From assembly GCA_015233565.1 (NCBI GenBank), contig JADFXM010000011.1, positions 102,613 to 166,612 of the forward strand: 64,000 nucleotides of DNA, read 5' to 3'. The position numbers and the translations under genes were made by a program. This document shows positions 1 through 8,453 of the stretch, piece after piece; position 1 is the stretch's first letter, and each line of letters starts with the position of its first letter. Source of the DNA: Candidatus Rifleibacteriota bacterium (GTDB lineage Bacteria > Muiribacteriota > Ozemobacteria > Ozemobacterales > Ozemobacteraceae). A model generated the notes under the pieces. That model was given only the letters and a program-made list of their open reading frames with translations, was not told where the DNA came from and made no database searches.

Positions 1-403
1 TTTCTTTAGTTGCTGCTTTTCTTTGGTGGGTCTTTTTTTCTTTTATGGTGGTCAGAAATTAGCCGGGCCTATCAATTATTGGTATAAATACTAAGTCAAG
101 TATGCCTTCCCATTGCAGCAACGAAGAGTAAATTCATATTGACATTGGCAATTAACCACACAACTCAAAAAAAAACCGCGAAAATTAATTTTTTTTTACA
201 AATTTTCTGCACTTGCGGTGGTGCAGGTTCTTAAGCCAAGTAATTTTTACTCTGTTTCGCTGTCCCTCTGATGTGCCAGATTTTAATTGCTAGGTTTTGC
301 ATGAAATGATATTTTAGTTTTGTTTTTACATTTGGTTTTCCCTAAAAAAAAATGGGTGAAAAATGCGTATCATACGATATCAGACGAAAAATTTGGTTGA
401 AGA
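1..403. other. Intergenic region upstream of the hut operon
   Basis: No convincing gene is visible in the first 403 bases. The stretch holds one copy of dispersed repeat D (116-262). It also has a small palindrome, CGTAT-C-ATACG (366-376), and a near-duplicated 21-base stretch at 353-373 and 394-414. The second copy of that duplication supplies the start of the first gene. Confidence 0.6.
116..262 (+). repeat. Dispersed intergenic repeat D, copy 1
   Basis: About 147 bp that align with 50842-50984 at roughly 80% identity by eye. Shared blocks include GAGTAAATTCAT, TTGACATTGGCAATT, AATTTTCTGCACTTG and TTTCGCTG. Both copies lie between genes and neither encodes a protein. The family is unknown to me. 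Confidence 0.75.
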
Positions 404-1144
404 ATGCGTATTATAGGGCTTGATCTTGGTTCGAGGCGGACCAAAGCGGCATATTTTATTGATGGCCAGATTTGGGAAACAGCAATTTTTGATTCCTGGC
501 CACTTTCCCAGGCTGAAATTTTGAAGTGGGTTGAAGGGCGCCCCAGAGATAATGCTGCTTGTACCGGTTATGGCCGTCGACTTGCTGCGGATAAATTGAA
601 ATGCAAGATAATTACTGAAATTTCTGCGTTTTCGCTTGGCGCAAACATACTTGCTCCCGATGCGGCTACGATAATTGACATAGGTGGTCAGGATTCAAAG
701 GTCATCAAACGCGAAAAAAATGGTGAGATCGGGGATTTTGAAATGAATGACCGATGTGCGGCTGGTACAGGAAAATTTTTTGAGCTGATTGCCAGAACAC
801 TTGGGATAAGCTTTGATGAACTGGTAATTTCCGCTTTGAATTCGAATGAAGTGGTTCCAATAAGCAGTGTTTGTGCTGTATTCGCTGAATCGGAAATCAT
901 TGGAAAGCTTGCTGAGGGCGCGGCTCGAGCAGACATCGCCCGGGGTATTTTTAATTCGGTTGCTCAACGAATTCACGCAATGGTTCGAAGAATTGCAGGA
1001 TTGGGCCCGTTTATTTTGGTTGGCGGGGGAGCCAATCTTGCCCTTTCAAGAGAACTTGAGTCATTTTTGAAATCGCCGATTTTTCTTCCCGAGCGAGGAT
1101 CATTCTTTGGTGCGGTTGGGGCGGCGCTAAGTGCTTTAAAATGA
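404..1144 (+). CDS. 2-hydroxyacyl-CoA dehydratase activator-like ATPase (BadF/BadG/HgdC family)
   Basis: A 246-residue protein of the ASKHA fold. The N-terminal phosphate-1 motif GLDLGSRRTK, the DIGGQDSK segment near residue 90 and NDRCAAGTGKFFE near residue 115 are the hallmarks of the HgdC/FldI activases. These carry a 4Fe-4S cluster between two subunits and inject an electron into 2-hydroxyacyl-CoA dehydratases using ATP. The Cys in NDRC and the Cys in SSVCAVFAESE are the expected cluster ligands. No dehydratase subunits lie in the window. The gene sits 81 bp upstream of hutH on the same strand, which suggests a link to glutamate fermentation through 2-hydroxyglutaryl-CoA, but that link is inferred. 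The ATG at 404 has only a weak ribosome site. Confidence 0.85.
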   Translation: MRIIGLDLGSRRTKAAYFIDGQIWETAIFDSWPLSQAEILKWVEGRPRDNAACTGYGRRLAADKLKCKIITEISAFSLGANILAPDAATIIDIGGQDSKVIKREKNGEIGDFEMNDRCAAGTGKFFELIARTLGISFDELVISALNSNEVVPISSVCAVFAESEIIGKLAEGAARADIARGIFNSVAQRIHAMVRRIAGLGPFILVGGGANLALSRELESFLKSPIFLPERGSFFGAVGAALSALK

Positions 1145-1152
1145 GGATAGTG

Positions 1153-1179
1153 TTGAAAATCCACTGGAAATGATATAAT
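1153..1179 (+). promoter_or_regulatory. Predicted extended -10 promoter for hutH
   Basis: A perfect extended -10 (TG-A-TATAAT, 1171-1179) is preceded 15 bp upstream by a TTGAAA -35-like hexamer (1153-1158). It lies between the activase stop and hutH, so hut genes may be transcribed separately from the activase. Confidence 0.6.
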
Positions 1180-1225
1180 ACAACCTTAACTGTTATTGTG
1201 ATGCTAATCGGAAAGGAATTTTTGA

Positions 1226-2743
1226 ATGATAGAATTGAATGGAAAGTCGCTGAAAACTATTGATCTTTTGAAAATAGCGCAGGGGGAGAAGCTCAAAATT
1301 TCAGCTGATGCGCTCGAGAAGGTTGCCGCTTGCAGAGAAACCGTAGAAGAGCTGGTATCTCAGAATCGTGTGGTATACGGCGTTACCACTGGATTCGGCC
1401 AACTGTGCAACACACGAATAAATCCCGCGGATTTGGAAAGACTTCAGGTAAATCTTATTCGTAGTCATGCAACTGGAGTTGGGAAGCCCTTTTCCCGCGA
1501 AGAAGTCAGAGCAATGATTGCAATAAGAATAAACTCTCTTCTTCACGGTGTAAGTGGAGTGCGGCCACTGGTAGTAGAAACCTTACTCGAAATGCTGAAT
1601 CGTGACGTTATTCCTTTTGTTCCCGAACAGGGTTCTGTTGGGTCAAGTGGAGATTTAGCTCCACTGTCGCATATTATGCTTGTACTACTGGGGGAAGGAA
1701 CTGCTCTTGGCAAGGATGAAAAGCCACTTCCAGCAAAACCTGAGTTAGAAAGGGCTGGCATTAAGCCTGTAATACTTCAGGCAAAAGAGGGCTTGGCCTT
1801 GATAAATGGAACATCCGTAATGACGGGAGTGCTGGCTTTAGCTTCTGAGAGAGGGCGACAACTGGCCCGGGCTGCTGACATCACTGCCGCCTTGACTCTT
1901 GAAGTTCTGAAAGGTTCTACAGCCCCCTTTGATCCCGAATTCATCGCGTTAAGACCCTATCCCGGTATGATCGCTGTTGCGCGGAATATCAATACTCTTC
2001 TTGAGAACAGCCAGGTGCGTGCGAGCCACGTGGACTGCAACAAAGTTCAGGATGCATATAGCCTCAGGTGTATTCCTCAGGTTCATGGTGCTTCCCGTGA
2101 GACTCTGAATTTTGTTCAGGAGCAGGTAACGCGCGAGATCAACTCTGTAACTGACAATCCGATCATCTTCTCGGGGGAAAAAATAATTTCAGGTGGCCAT
2201 TTCCACGGCCAACCTATGGCTCTTGCTTCAGACTATTTCGGAATTGCGATATCAGAATTGGGAAACATTTCTGAAAGACGAATCGATCGCTTATTAAATC
2301 CATTGATCAGTGGATTGAACCCATTTTTGGCGATGAACCCCGGGGTTAATTCCGGATTGATGATTGTACAATACACTGCTGCTGCTTTGGTAAGTGAGAA
2401 TAAAATCCTTACCCATCCTGCTTCGGTTGATTCGATTCCCACTTCGGCATATCAGGAAGACCATGTCAGCATGGGAACTATCGCTGCGAGAAAAGGTGCC
2501 AGAATTCTTGACCATGTCGTACAAATTATTGCGATTGAATTAATTTGCGCAGCCCAGGCATACGAATTTGTCAAACCTCTTGCCTTGGGTCGTGGTACGG
2601 GGCCTGCTTATGAATTTATCAGGCGCAATGTTCCTCAGTTGACAGAAGACAGAATCATGACTGCCGATTTGGCAAATGCGAAACAACTCATCTGGAAAGG
2701 AGACTTAGTCGATCATGTCGGACAATTCGTGTCACTCAGCTAG
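1226..2743 (+). CDS. hutH: Histidine ammonia-lyase
   Basis: A 505-residue member of the aromatic amino acid lyase family that deaminates L-histidine to trans-urocanate, the first step of histidine degradation. Family marks include YGVTTGFG near residue 50, the MIO-loop segment [14 protein letters not shown] at residues 136-149, [14 protein letters not shown] and DNPI. The length is typical. The cofactor-forming triad reads Ser140-Ser141-Gly142 instead of the usual Ala-Ser-Gly. The central Ser and the Gly are kept, so cyclisation to the MIO electrophile remains plausible. It starts at ATG 1226 after AAAGGAA and overlaps hutU by 29 bp. Confidence 0.95.
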   Translation: MIELNGKSLKTIDLLKIAQGEKLKISADALEKVAACRETVEELVSQNRVVYGVTTGFGQLCNTRINPADLERLQVNLIRSHATGVGKPFSREEVRAMIAIRINSLLHGVSGVRPLVVETLLEMLNRDVIPFVPEQGSVGSSGDLAPLSHIMLVLLGEGTALGKDEKPLPAKPELERAGIKPVILQAKEGLALINGTSVMTGVLALASERGRQLARAADITAALTLEVLKGSTAPFDPEFIALRPYPGMIAVARNINTLLENSQVRASHVDCNKVQDAYSLRCIPQVHGASRETLNFVQEQVTREINSVTDNPIIFSGEKIISGGHFHGQPMALASDYFGIAISELGNISERRIDRLLNPLISGLNPFLAMNPGVNSGLMIVQYTAAALVSENKILTHPASVDSIPTSAYQEDHVSMGTIAARKGARILDHVVQIIAIELICAAQAYEFVKPLALGRGTGPAYEFIRRNVPQLTEDRIMTADLANAKQLIWKGDLVDHVGQFVSLS

Positions 2744-4388
2744 AACTGTACATCCTCCAAAAGGAACGACACTTTCATGCAAAAGCTGGCTCCAGGAAGC
2801 AGCTTATAGAATGGTGCAACATAACCTCGATCCGGAAGTCGCTGAAAAACCGGAAGAGTTGATTGTTTATGGAGGCATTGGAAAAGCCGCCCGTAATTGG
2901 GAGTGCTTCGATAAGATACTCGAGACCCTTCGTCGCCTCGAAAATGACGAAACATTACTTGTACAATCCGGAAAGCCGGTTGCGGTTTTTCGTTCCCATA
3001 CCGAGGCCCCGAGAGTTTTACTTGTTAATTCAATGATAGTTCCAAGATGGGCAACTTGGGAGCATTTTCATGAGCTTGACCGGGCTGGGCTTATCATGTA
3101 TGGCCAAATGACTGCCGGATCATGGATTTATATTGGAACTCAGGGTATTTTGCAGGGAACATATGAAACACTGGTTGCGGTCGGAGTTAAACATTTCAAT
3201 GGAACTCTTGCGGGAACGATCACTTTGACCGGTGGATTAGGCGGAATGGGTGGCGCTCAACCTCTTGCGGTTACGATGAACGGTGGGGTTTGCATTGCAG
3301 TGGAAGTCGATCCAACCAGGATCAAGCGAAGGATTGAACACAAATACTGCGATGTTATGACCGAATCTATCGATGAAGCTATCAAATTGGCCCAAGAAGC
3401 AAAAAAAGCCAGAAAACCTTTGTCAATCGGTCTGCTTGGAAACTGTGCCGAAGTTCTTCCTTCCCTGTTTAAAAAGGGCTTCAGGCCGGAAATACTGACA
3501 GATCAGACTTCTGCACATGATCCATTAAACGGTTATATTCCTGCTGGAATGACGCTGGAAGCGGCATTAAAATTAAGAAAAGATGACCCCGTTAATTACC
3601 AGGAAAAAGCAAAAGATTCAATAGTGAAACATGTTGAAGCAATGTTGGCATTTATGGATAATGGAAGTATTACTTTCGATTATGGCAACAATATTCGAGG
3701 GCAGGCCAAAGATCGTGGATTGAGGCGAGCTTTCGACTTCCCGGGATTTGTTCCGGCGTATATCAGGCCGTTGTTTTGCGAAGGAAAGGGGCCTTTTAGG
3801 TGGGTTGCACTTTCAGGAGATCCAGAGGATATTTACACAACCGATCGCGAAATGCTAAAGGCTTTTCCTGAGAATCTTCCGCTCAAACGGTGGCTTGAAA
3901 AGGCTGGACAGCAGGTTAAATTCCAGGGACTTCCTTCCCGAATCTGCTGGCTTGGCTATGGTGAGCGGGAAAAAGCCGGACTTCTGTTCAACGATCTGGT
4001 GAGATCCGGAAAAGTTAAGGCTCCGATTGTTATTGGCCGTGATCATCTTGACGCAGGCTCTGTCGCATCTCCTTATCGTGAAACCGAAAGCATGAAAGAC
4101 GGCTCGGACACAATTGGCGACTGGCCCATTTTGAACGCGCTCATAAATGCAGTTAATGGGGCAACCTGGGTCAGTGTGCACCACGGTGGCGGAGTAGGCA
4201 TGGGAAATTCTATCCATTCCGGAATGGTAATAGTCGCAGATGGTACTGATCAAGCAGCCAAACGACTTTCAAGAGTGTTGACCAGCGATCCGGGAATGGG
4301 TGTTATCAGGCATGCAGATGCCGGATATGATCTCGCCATCGATTGTGCAAAGCGCAATAAACTCGATTTCCCAATGGTAAAGAAATAA
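2715..4388 (+). CDS. hutU: Urocanate hydratase
   Basis: A 557-residue urocanase that converts urocanate to 4-imidazolone-5-propionate using tightly bound NAD+. Diagnostic stretches are [31 protein letters not shown], the Gly-rich [22 protein letters not shown] region that binds NAD, the catalytic-Cys segment [10 protein letters not shown] and [18 protein letters not shown] near the C-terminus. The ATG at 2715 lies inside the end of hutH, with AAAGGAG about 12 bp upstream, so translation is probably coupled. The product would normally pass to imidazolonepropionase (HutI), which is not encoded in this window. Confidence 0.95.
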   Translation: MSDNSCHSARTVHPPKGTTLSCKSWLQEAAYRMVQHNLDPEVAEKPEELIVYGGIGKAARNWECFDKILETLRRLENDETLLVQSGKPVAVFRSHTEAPRVLLVNSMIVPRWATWEHFHELDRAGLIMYGQMTAGSWIYIGTQGILQGTYETLVAVGVKHFNGTLAGTITLTGGLGGMGGAQPLAVTMNGGVCIAVEVDPTRIKRRIEHKYCDVMTESIDEAIKLAQEAKKARKPLSIGLLGNCAEVLPSLFKKGFRPEILTDQTSAHDPLNGYIPAGMTLEAALKLRKDDPVNYQEKAKDSIVKHVEAMLAFMDNGSITFDYGNNIRGQAKDRGLRRAFDFPGFVPAYIRPLFCEGKGPFRWVALSGDPEDIYTTDREMLKAFPENLPLKRWLEKAGQQVKFQGLPSRICWLGYGEREKAGLLFNDLVRSGKVKAPIVIGRDHLDAGSVASPYRETESMKDGSDTIGDWPILNALINAVNGATWVSVHHGGGVGMGNSIHSGMVIVADGTDQAAKRLSRVLTSDPGMGVIRHADAGYDLAIDCAKRNKLDFPMVKK

Positions 4389-4408
4389 AGCAATTTCTGA
4401 AGCTGAAC

Positions 4409-4440
4409 TTTAACTTGAAATGAAGCTTCGGGCTTTTTAT
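4409..4440 (+). terminator. Possible hairpin after hutU
   Basis: GAAGCT and AGCTTC arms enclose about 20 nt and are followed by GGGCTTTTTATT. The stem is short, so this may be a weak terminator or attenuator between hutU and the transferase gene. Confidence 0.3.
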
Positions 4441-4550
4441 TCCTGAATATTTTTTGGAAATCCCAAAAAAAAACACAGGAGGAACCATTTCAATAGAGAG
4501 TCCAGGGTGCGAAGATAACTGTATTAAATTACTTGAAAAAGGAGCAAAAA

Positions 4551-5471
4551 ATGGAAATTATTGAAACCATCATTAATATCAGCGAAGGACAAAATAAGGA
4601 AAATATCGAATACGTGGTCGATTCGATCAGGCAGACAGCGGATTGCTTCCTTCTGGATTATTCGTCTGATGCCGATCACAACCGATCCGTAATTACATTT
4701 ATTGGAAACCGTAGAAGCCTTTTAATAGCGATTAAAGAGTTATACAAAAGGTCGTTGGAGAAAATCGATCTGACAAATCATAAAGGTGAGCATCCAAGAC
4801 TGGGTGCTGTTGACGTTGTACCATTTGTCCCCATAAAGGATATTACAGTTGAAGAAACGGTTGCATATAGCAAAGAAGTTGCCGCAATGATCTGGAACAC
4901 GTTTAAAGTTCCGGTTTATCTTTATGAAGATAGTCAGCCGGTCCAGGATCGAAAGAATCTTGCGAATATTCGAAAGGGGCAGTTTGAAGGTCTTACCGCC
5001 AAGATGAAGCAACCGGAATGGAAACCTGATTTCGGGGAATGTGCTCCTCATCCAACTGCCGGAGCCACTGTTGTGGGGGCTAGAATGCCACTCATTGCTT
5101 TTAACGTAAATCTGGGAACTGCTGATATCAAAATTGCAAACGCGATTGCTAAAAACGTTCGCGGCAGTTCCGGTGGATTGGCCTTTGTAAAGGGAATGGG
5201 TGTTGAATTGAAAGATCGAGGAGTTGTACAAGTTTCGATGAATATGGTTAACTACAAGAAGTCTCCTTTATTCAGGGTTTTTGAAATAATCAAATGCGAA
5301 GCTGAAAGATATGGAGTTCCGGTTATTGGCTCGGAGATTATCGGGTTGGTCCCTCAAGAAGCTTTGTTTGAAACCGCAGAATACTACCTGAGATGCGAAA
5401 ATTATTCTTCAAGCTGCATTCTTGAAAACAAAGTCCAGGCTGCGATGGAAGCTGGTACTCAGCAGAAATGA
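4551..5471 (+). CDS. Glutamate formimidoyltransferase
   Basis: A 306-residue protein matching the N-terminal transferase half of formimidoyltransferase-cyclodeaminase. It moves the formimino group of N-formimino-L-glutamate to tetrahydrofolate and releases glutamate. Visible family segments are INISEGQN at the N-terminus, LDYSSDADHNRSVITF, HPRLGAVDVVPFVP, VPVYLYEDSQP and HPTAGATVVGAR. There is no cyclodeaminase domain, so formimino-THF must be processed by a separate enzyme. I placed the start at ATG 4551, directly after AAAAAGGAG, and not at the upstream TTG 4533. The gene follows hutU and precedes the pdxA-like gene by 8 bp. Confidence 0.92.
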   Translation: MEIIETIINISEGQNKENIEYVVDSIRQTADCFLLDYSSDADHNRSVITFIGNRRSLLIAIKELYKRSLEKIDLTNHKGEHPRLGAVDVVPFVPIKDITVEETVAYSKEVAAMIWNTFKVPVYLYEDSQPVQDRKNLANIRKGQFEGLTAKMKQPEWKPDFGECAPHPTAGATVVGARMPLIAFNVNLGTADIKIANAIAKNVRGSSGGLAFVKGMGVELKDRGVVQVSMNMVNYKKSPLFRVFEIIKCEAERYGVPVIGSEIIGLVPQEALFETAEYYLRCENYSSSCILENKVQAAMEAGTQQK

Positions 5472-5479
5472 AAAATTGA

Positions 5480-6652
5480 ATGGCCTTATCAAAGTTCGCT
5501 CTTACTCTTGGTGATCCATGTGGGATCGGTCCTGGAATTGCTGCCAGGTTAGCTGCTGAAGCATCGCAGAATGTTTTAGATCGGCTGATTTTTATAGGCA
5601 ATTTTCGGAATTTCCAGTCCAAGTTTCAAATGCTAAATCTGAAACAGCCTCCAGTCTGGTTTTGTGGCAAACTGGAAAACAGATCCTTTTTTCCGAAAGT
5701 AACCAAAGAAAGAGCTTCTGAGATAGTAAAAGGAGCAGAAAGAGAAGTCGTAGTCACAGGAGTTAAAACAGGTTTATCTGATGTGGCAAATCACAATCAT
5801 GGAACCCATGCTTGTGATGAGGGTGGGAATTGTCAATTTGCAACTGGACAAACCTATGCGGAAACTGATGTGGAAAACCCTGGCAAAGGGGTTTTCTTTT
5901 TTGATACCGGGGAGAATTACGACTTCTTTCCTGGGAAAATATGTGCTGAAGCAGGGGCTGCTGCTGTTACAGCGATTGAAGTGGCACATAGACTTTGTGC
6001 AAGTGGAAAATGTGCAGGAATGGTGAATGGCCCAATTGGAAAGAAAGCAATAAGATTGGCAGGGTCCCCTTTTTCGGGGCATACCGACATGCTTTGTGCT
6101 CTTTCGAGAGCCAAATTGTCCAGGATGGCCATGGTTTGGGAAAATTTCAGGGTTGTAATGACCACTCTCCATGTTGCATGGCGTGATGTTCCAGCAATGA
6201 TTACGCTGGAAAGTGTTTATGAGACTATTCGACTGGCACATGAAAACTTCTGCACATCTTCCAATCCTTTTCCCAAAATTGCTATCGCTGGTTTGAATCC
6301 TCACGCAGGCGAGGATGGATTGTTTGGCGATGAAGAGGACCGCGCGATAAAGCCTGCAATTGCTAAATTCCGGAATGTGAATCCGAATCTGGGGGGGCCG
6401 TTCCCAGCCGATAGCATGTTTACTGGAAAAATGCGAACTGATTGGGATGTTTTTGTCACCCACAGCCACGATCAGGGTCTGATTGCGATCAAAGCTTTAG
6501 GTGGACTCGATTGCGTGAATGTTACCCTCGGGCTTCCCTATATTCGTACTGCCGTCGGACATGGTACAGCTTACGATCTGGCGGCGGGCTCTGATTATTA
6601 TGCCGGAGGTTTATCCGCGGCCGTTCAATGCGCATTTCAGATGTCAGCATAG
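5480..6652 (+). CDS. 4-hydroxythreonine-4-phosphate dehydrogenase-like protein (PdxA family), enlarged
   Basis: A 390-residue PdxA-family NAD-dependent dehydrogenase/decarboxylase. The family's metal-binding histidines appear in SGHTDM, TLHVAWRDV and GLNPHAGEDGLFGDEE, and NGPIGKKAI matches the substrate-binding TaPxxK segment. PdxA acts in vitamin B6 synthesis, while relatives oxidise other 4-phospho-hydroxyacids. The protein is about 50-60 residues longer than usual. The excess lies near residues 70-125 and contains a His/Cys cluster, HNHGTHACDEGGNC. The gene is the last of the hut operon. B6 synthesis versus a catabolic role cannot be separated from sequence. The ribosome site is weak. Confidence 0.8.
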   Translation: MALSKFALTLGDPCGIGPGIAARLAAEASQNVLDRLIFIGNFRNFQSKFQMLNLKQPPVWFCGKLENRSFFPKVTKERASEIVKGAEREVVVTGVKTGLSDVANHNHGTHACDEGGNCQFATGQTYAETDVENPGKGVFFFDTGENYDFFPGKICAEAGAAAVTAIEVAHRLCASGKCAGMVNGPIGKKAIRLAGSPFSGHTDMLCALSRAKLSRMAMVWENFRVVMTTLHVAWRDVPAMITLESVYETIRLAHENFCTSSNPFPKIAIAGLNPHAGEDGLFGDEEDRAIKPAIAKFRNVNPNLGGPFPADSMFTGKMRTDWDVFVTHSHDQGLIAIKALGGLDCVNVTLGLPYIRTAVGHGTAYDLAAGSDYYAGGLSAAVQCAFQMSA

Positions 6653-6672
6653 CGCGTTATTTGGGGTGATTC

Positions 6673-7500
6673 GTGAAATTATCTGTGGTTATTCCCTGTT
6701 ACAATGAATTACAATCAATTGATGCAATTATTGAGGCAGTAAATTCGTCTCCATATCATAATAAAGAAATCATAATAGTGGACGACGGATCCACTGATGG
6801 TACAGCTCAAAAACTCAAAAATGAAATTGAGTTTTCAGGAAGAGTTAGTAGAGTTCTCTACCATGAGATTAATCAAGGGAAAGGTGCTGCATTACGTACT
6901 GGGATTCAAATTGCCACAGGTGATGTTGTTGTAATTCAAGACGCTGATTTGGAATATGACCCGAACGAATATCCTCGTTTGGTTGAGCCGATTCTGAAAA
7001 ATAGAGCAGATGTTGTATACGGCTCGCGCTTCTTGGGAAGTGATTCACATCGTGTTCTTTTTTTCTGGCACAGAATTGGAAATGGATTTTTAACTTTTTT
7101 GTCAAACATGCTGACCAATTTAAATTTCACAGACATGGAGACATGCTACAAAGCCTTTCGCAGGGAAATAATCCAGCAGATTAATATCGAAGAAAACCGT
7201 TTTGGTTTTGAACCGGAAATTACTGCAAAAATTGCAAAATTGAATTGTCGAATTTATGAAGTTGGAATCTCTTATTATGGCCGCACTTATGAAGAAGGAA
7301 AGAAAATTGGCTGGAAAGATGGGATCCGGGCAGTAAATTGCATTATTAAATATAATCTTAGCCCCTATTCAATATTTTCCTTAGCTTCAGTTCCTATACT
7401 TTTTTTATTTTTGTTCTTCTTTTATCGCGGGAACGCACTTTCCACCAGTGGAAAAAAAAATCAGCTTTACGGAAAAGGAAATAATACCAATTTCAATTAG
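6673..7500 (+). CDS. GT2-family glycosyltransferase (DPM1/GtrB-like)
   Basis: A 275-residue inverting glycosyltransferase. The N-terminus SVVIPCYNE, the nucleotide-binding VDDGSTDGT, the DxD-type QDADLEYDP and the GSRFLG segment are typical of polyprenyl-phosphate hexose synthases. The latter half has [11 protein letters not shown] and [14 protein letters not shown] single hydrophobic segment (about residues 230-252) follows the catalytic domain. The start is GTG 6673, after GGGGTGA. The last few codons (TNFN and stop) lie inside a 60-bp dispersed repeat, so the tail may have been replaced by repeat insertion. It probably transfers a sugar to a lipid carrier at the cytoplasmic membrane; donor unknown. 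Confidence 0.88.
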   Translation: MKLSVVIPCYNELQSIDAIIEAVNSSPYHNKEIIIVDDGSTDGTAQKLKNEIEFSGRVSRVLYHEINQGKGAALRTGIQIATGDVVVIQDADLEYDPNEYPRLVEPILKNRADVVYGSRFLGSDSHRVLFFWHRIGNGFLTFLSNMLTNLNFTDMETCYKAFRREIIQQINIEENRFGFEPEITAKIAKLNCRIYEVGISYYGRTYEEGKKIGWKDGIRAVNCIIKYNLSPYSIFSLASVPILFLFLFFFYRGNALSTSGKKNQLYGKGNNTNFN

Positions 7501-7541
7501 TTCGTTCATCCGACCTATTTCGTGCTTCAGGTCTGCGTAAA
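7482..7541 (+). repeat. Exact 60-bp dispersed repeat E, copy 1
   Basis: Sixty bases identical to 54608-54667, starting TAATACCAATTTC and ending GTCTGCGTAAA. This copy provides the 3' end of the glycosyltransferase gene and the gap before the convergent pseudouridine synthase. Confidence 0.9.
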
Positions 7542-7549
7542 AGTCGTTA

Positions 7550-8272
7550 TTAAACGGAAATGCTGTTCGTTAAATTGCGTATCTCTTTATCGGTAAGCGA
7601 TCTTAGTTTTCCCTCAGGTAGATTTCCAAGGTGAATTGGACCGAAACTGGTCCGTACCAGTGACTCAACACGCAGATAAAAGAACTGAAACATCCGTTTC
7701 ACCTGGCGCTTCCGGCCTTCACGCAGAACGACCTGGTATGAATTTTCTTTAACAAATTTGATCGTGCAGGGAGCGGTTAAGCCGTCTTCCAACTCAATTC
7801 CCTGGGAAAAGCGTATCATTTCTTCTTTTGTCAGGGGCTTGCCGCTTACTGTTGCAAAATATTCCTTTTCCACTTTGTACCTGGGGTGCAATAATTTATT
7901 TGCGAGTTCACCCTGATTGGTTAAAAGAATTAACCCGGTGGTGTCGTAATCCAGGCGGCCGATCGGAAAAACTCTGGGAAGATGCTTAATGAAATCGGAA
8001 AGAGTTTTCCTGCCAAAATCATCTTTTAATGAGGAAAGAACATTGGGAGGCTTGTGAAATGCGAAAATTTGTAACCCCGCTTTATCACTTGAAATTTCGT
8101 TACCGTCAACCTCAATTTTTACATTGGCTGGATCAACTTTTAAGCCTTGCTCCTCCACTAAAATTCCGTCAACCACTATGCGCCCTTCCGAAATGAGTTC
8201 CTCTACTTTCCTTCTGGAAGCGAATCCCCAGGAGGAAAGCAACTTGGATAACCTGATATTTTCTTCGGTCAT
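7550..8272 (-). CDS. rRNA pseudouridine synthase, RsuA/RluB family
   Basis: A 240-residue RNA-modifying enzyme. An N-terminal S4 RNA-binding domain (about residues 5-60, RLSKLLSSWGFASRRKVEEL) precedes the catalytic domain, which carries the family motif GRLDYDTTGLILLTN with the catalytic Asp, and VLREGRKRQVKRMF near residue 185. It isomerises uridine to pseudouridine in 23S or 16S rRNA. The target (RluB, RluE, RluF or RsuA type) cannot be assigned. The gene is convergent with the glycosyltransferase gene, and no operon partner is obvious. Confidence 0.92.
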   Translation of the reverse strand: MTEENIRLSKLLSSWGFASRRKVEELISEGRIVVDGILVEEQGLKVDPANVKIEVDGNEISSDKAGLQIFAFHKPPNVLSSLKDDFGRKTLSDFIKHLPRVFPIGRLDYDTTGLILLTNQGELANKLLHPRYKVEKEYFATVSGKPLTKEEMIRFSQGIELEDGLTAPCTIKFVKENSYQVVLREGRKRQVKRMFQFFYLRVESLVRTSFGPIHLGNLPEGKLRSLTDKEIRNLTNSISV

Positions 8273-8453
8273 TTTATTTTCCTGGCTTTCGATATTTTTT
8301 TCGACACAGCAAATTCACTGATTTTTTAGCAGAACCCAGAGCAGCCAATCGTGATTGGTAAGAAAGAATTTAATCTTTTTCACTTGAATCTCTCTTTTTA
8401 AGCTGGTTTCAATAAAAAGTAATCAGTAACTTTCACACAGTGTCTTTCTTCAT

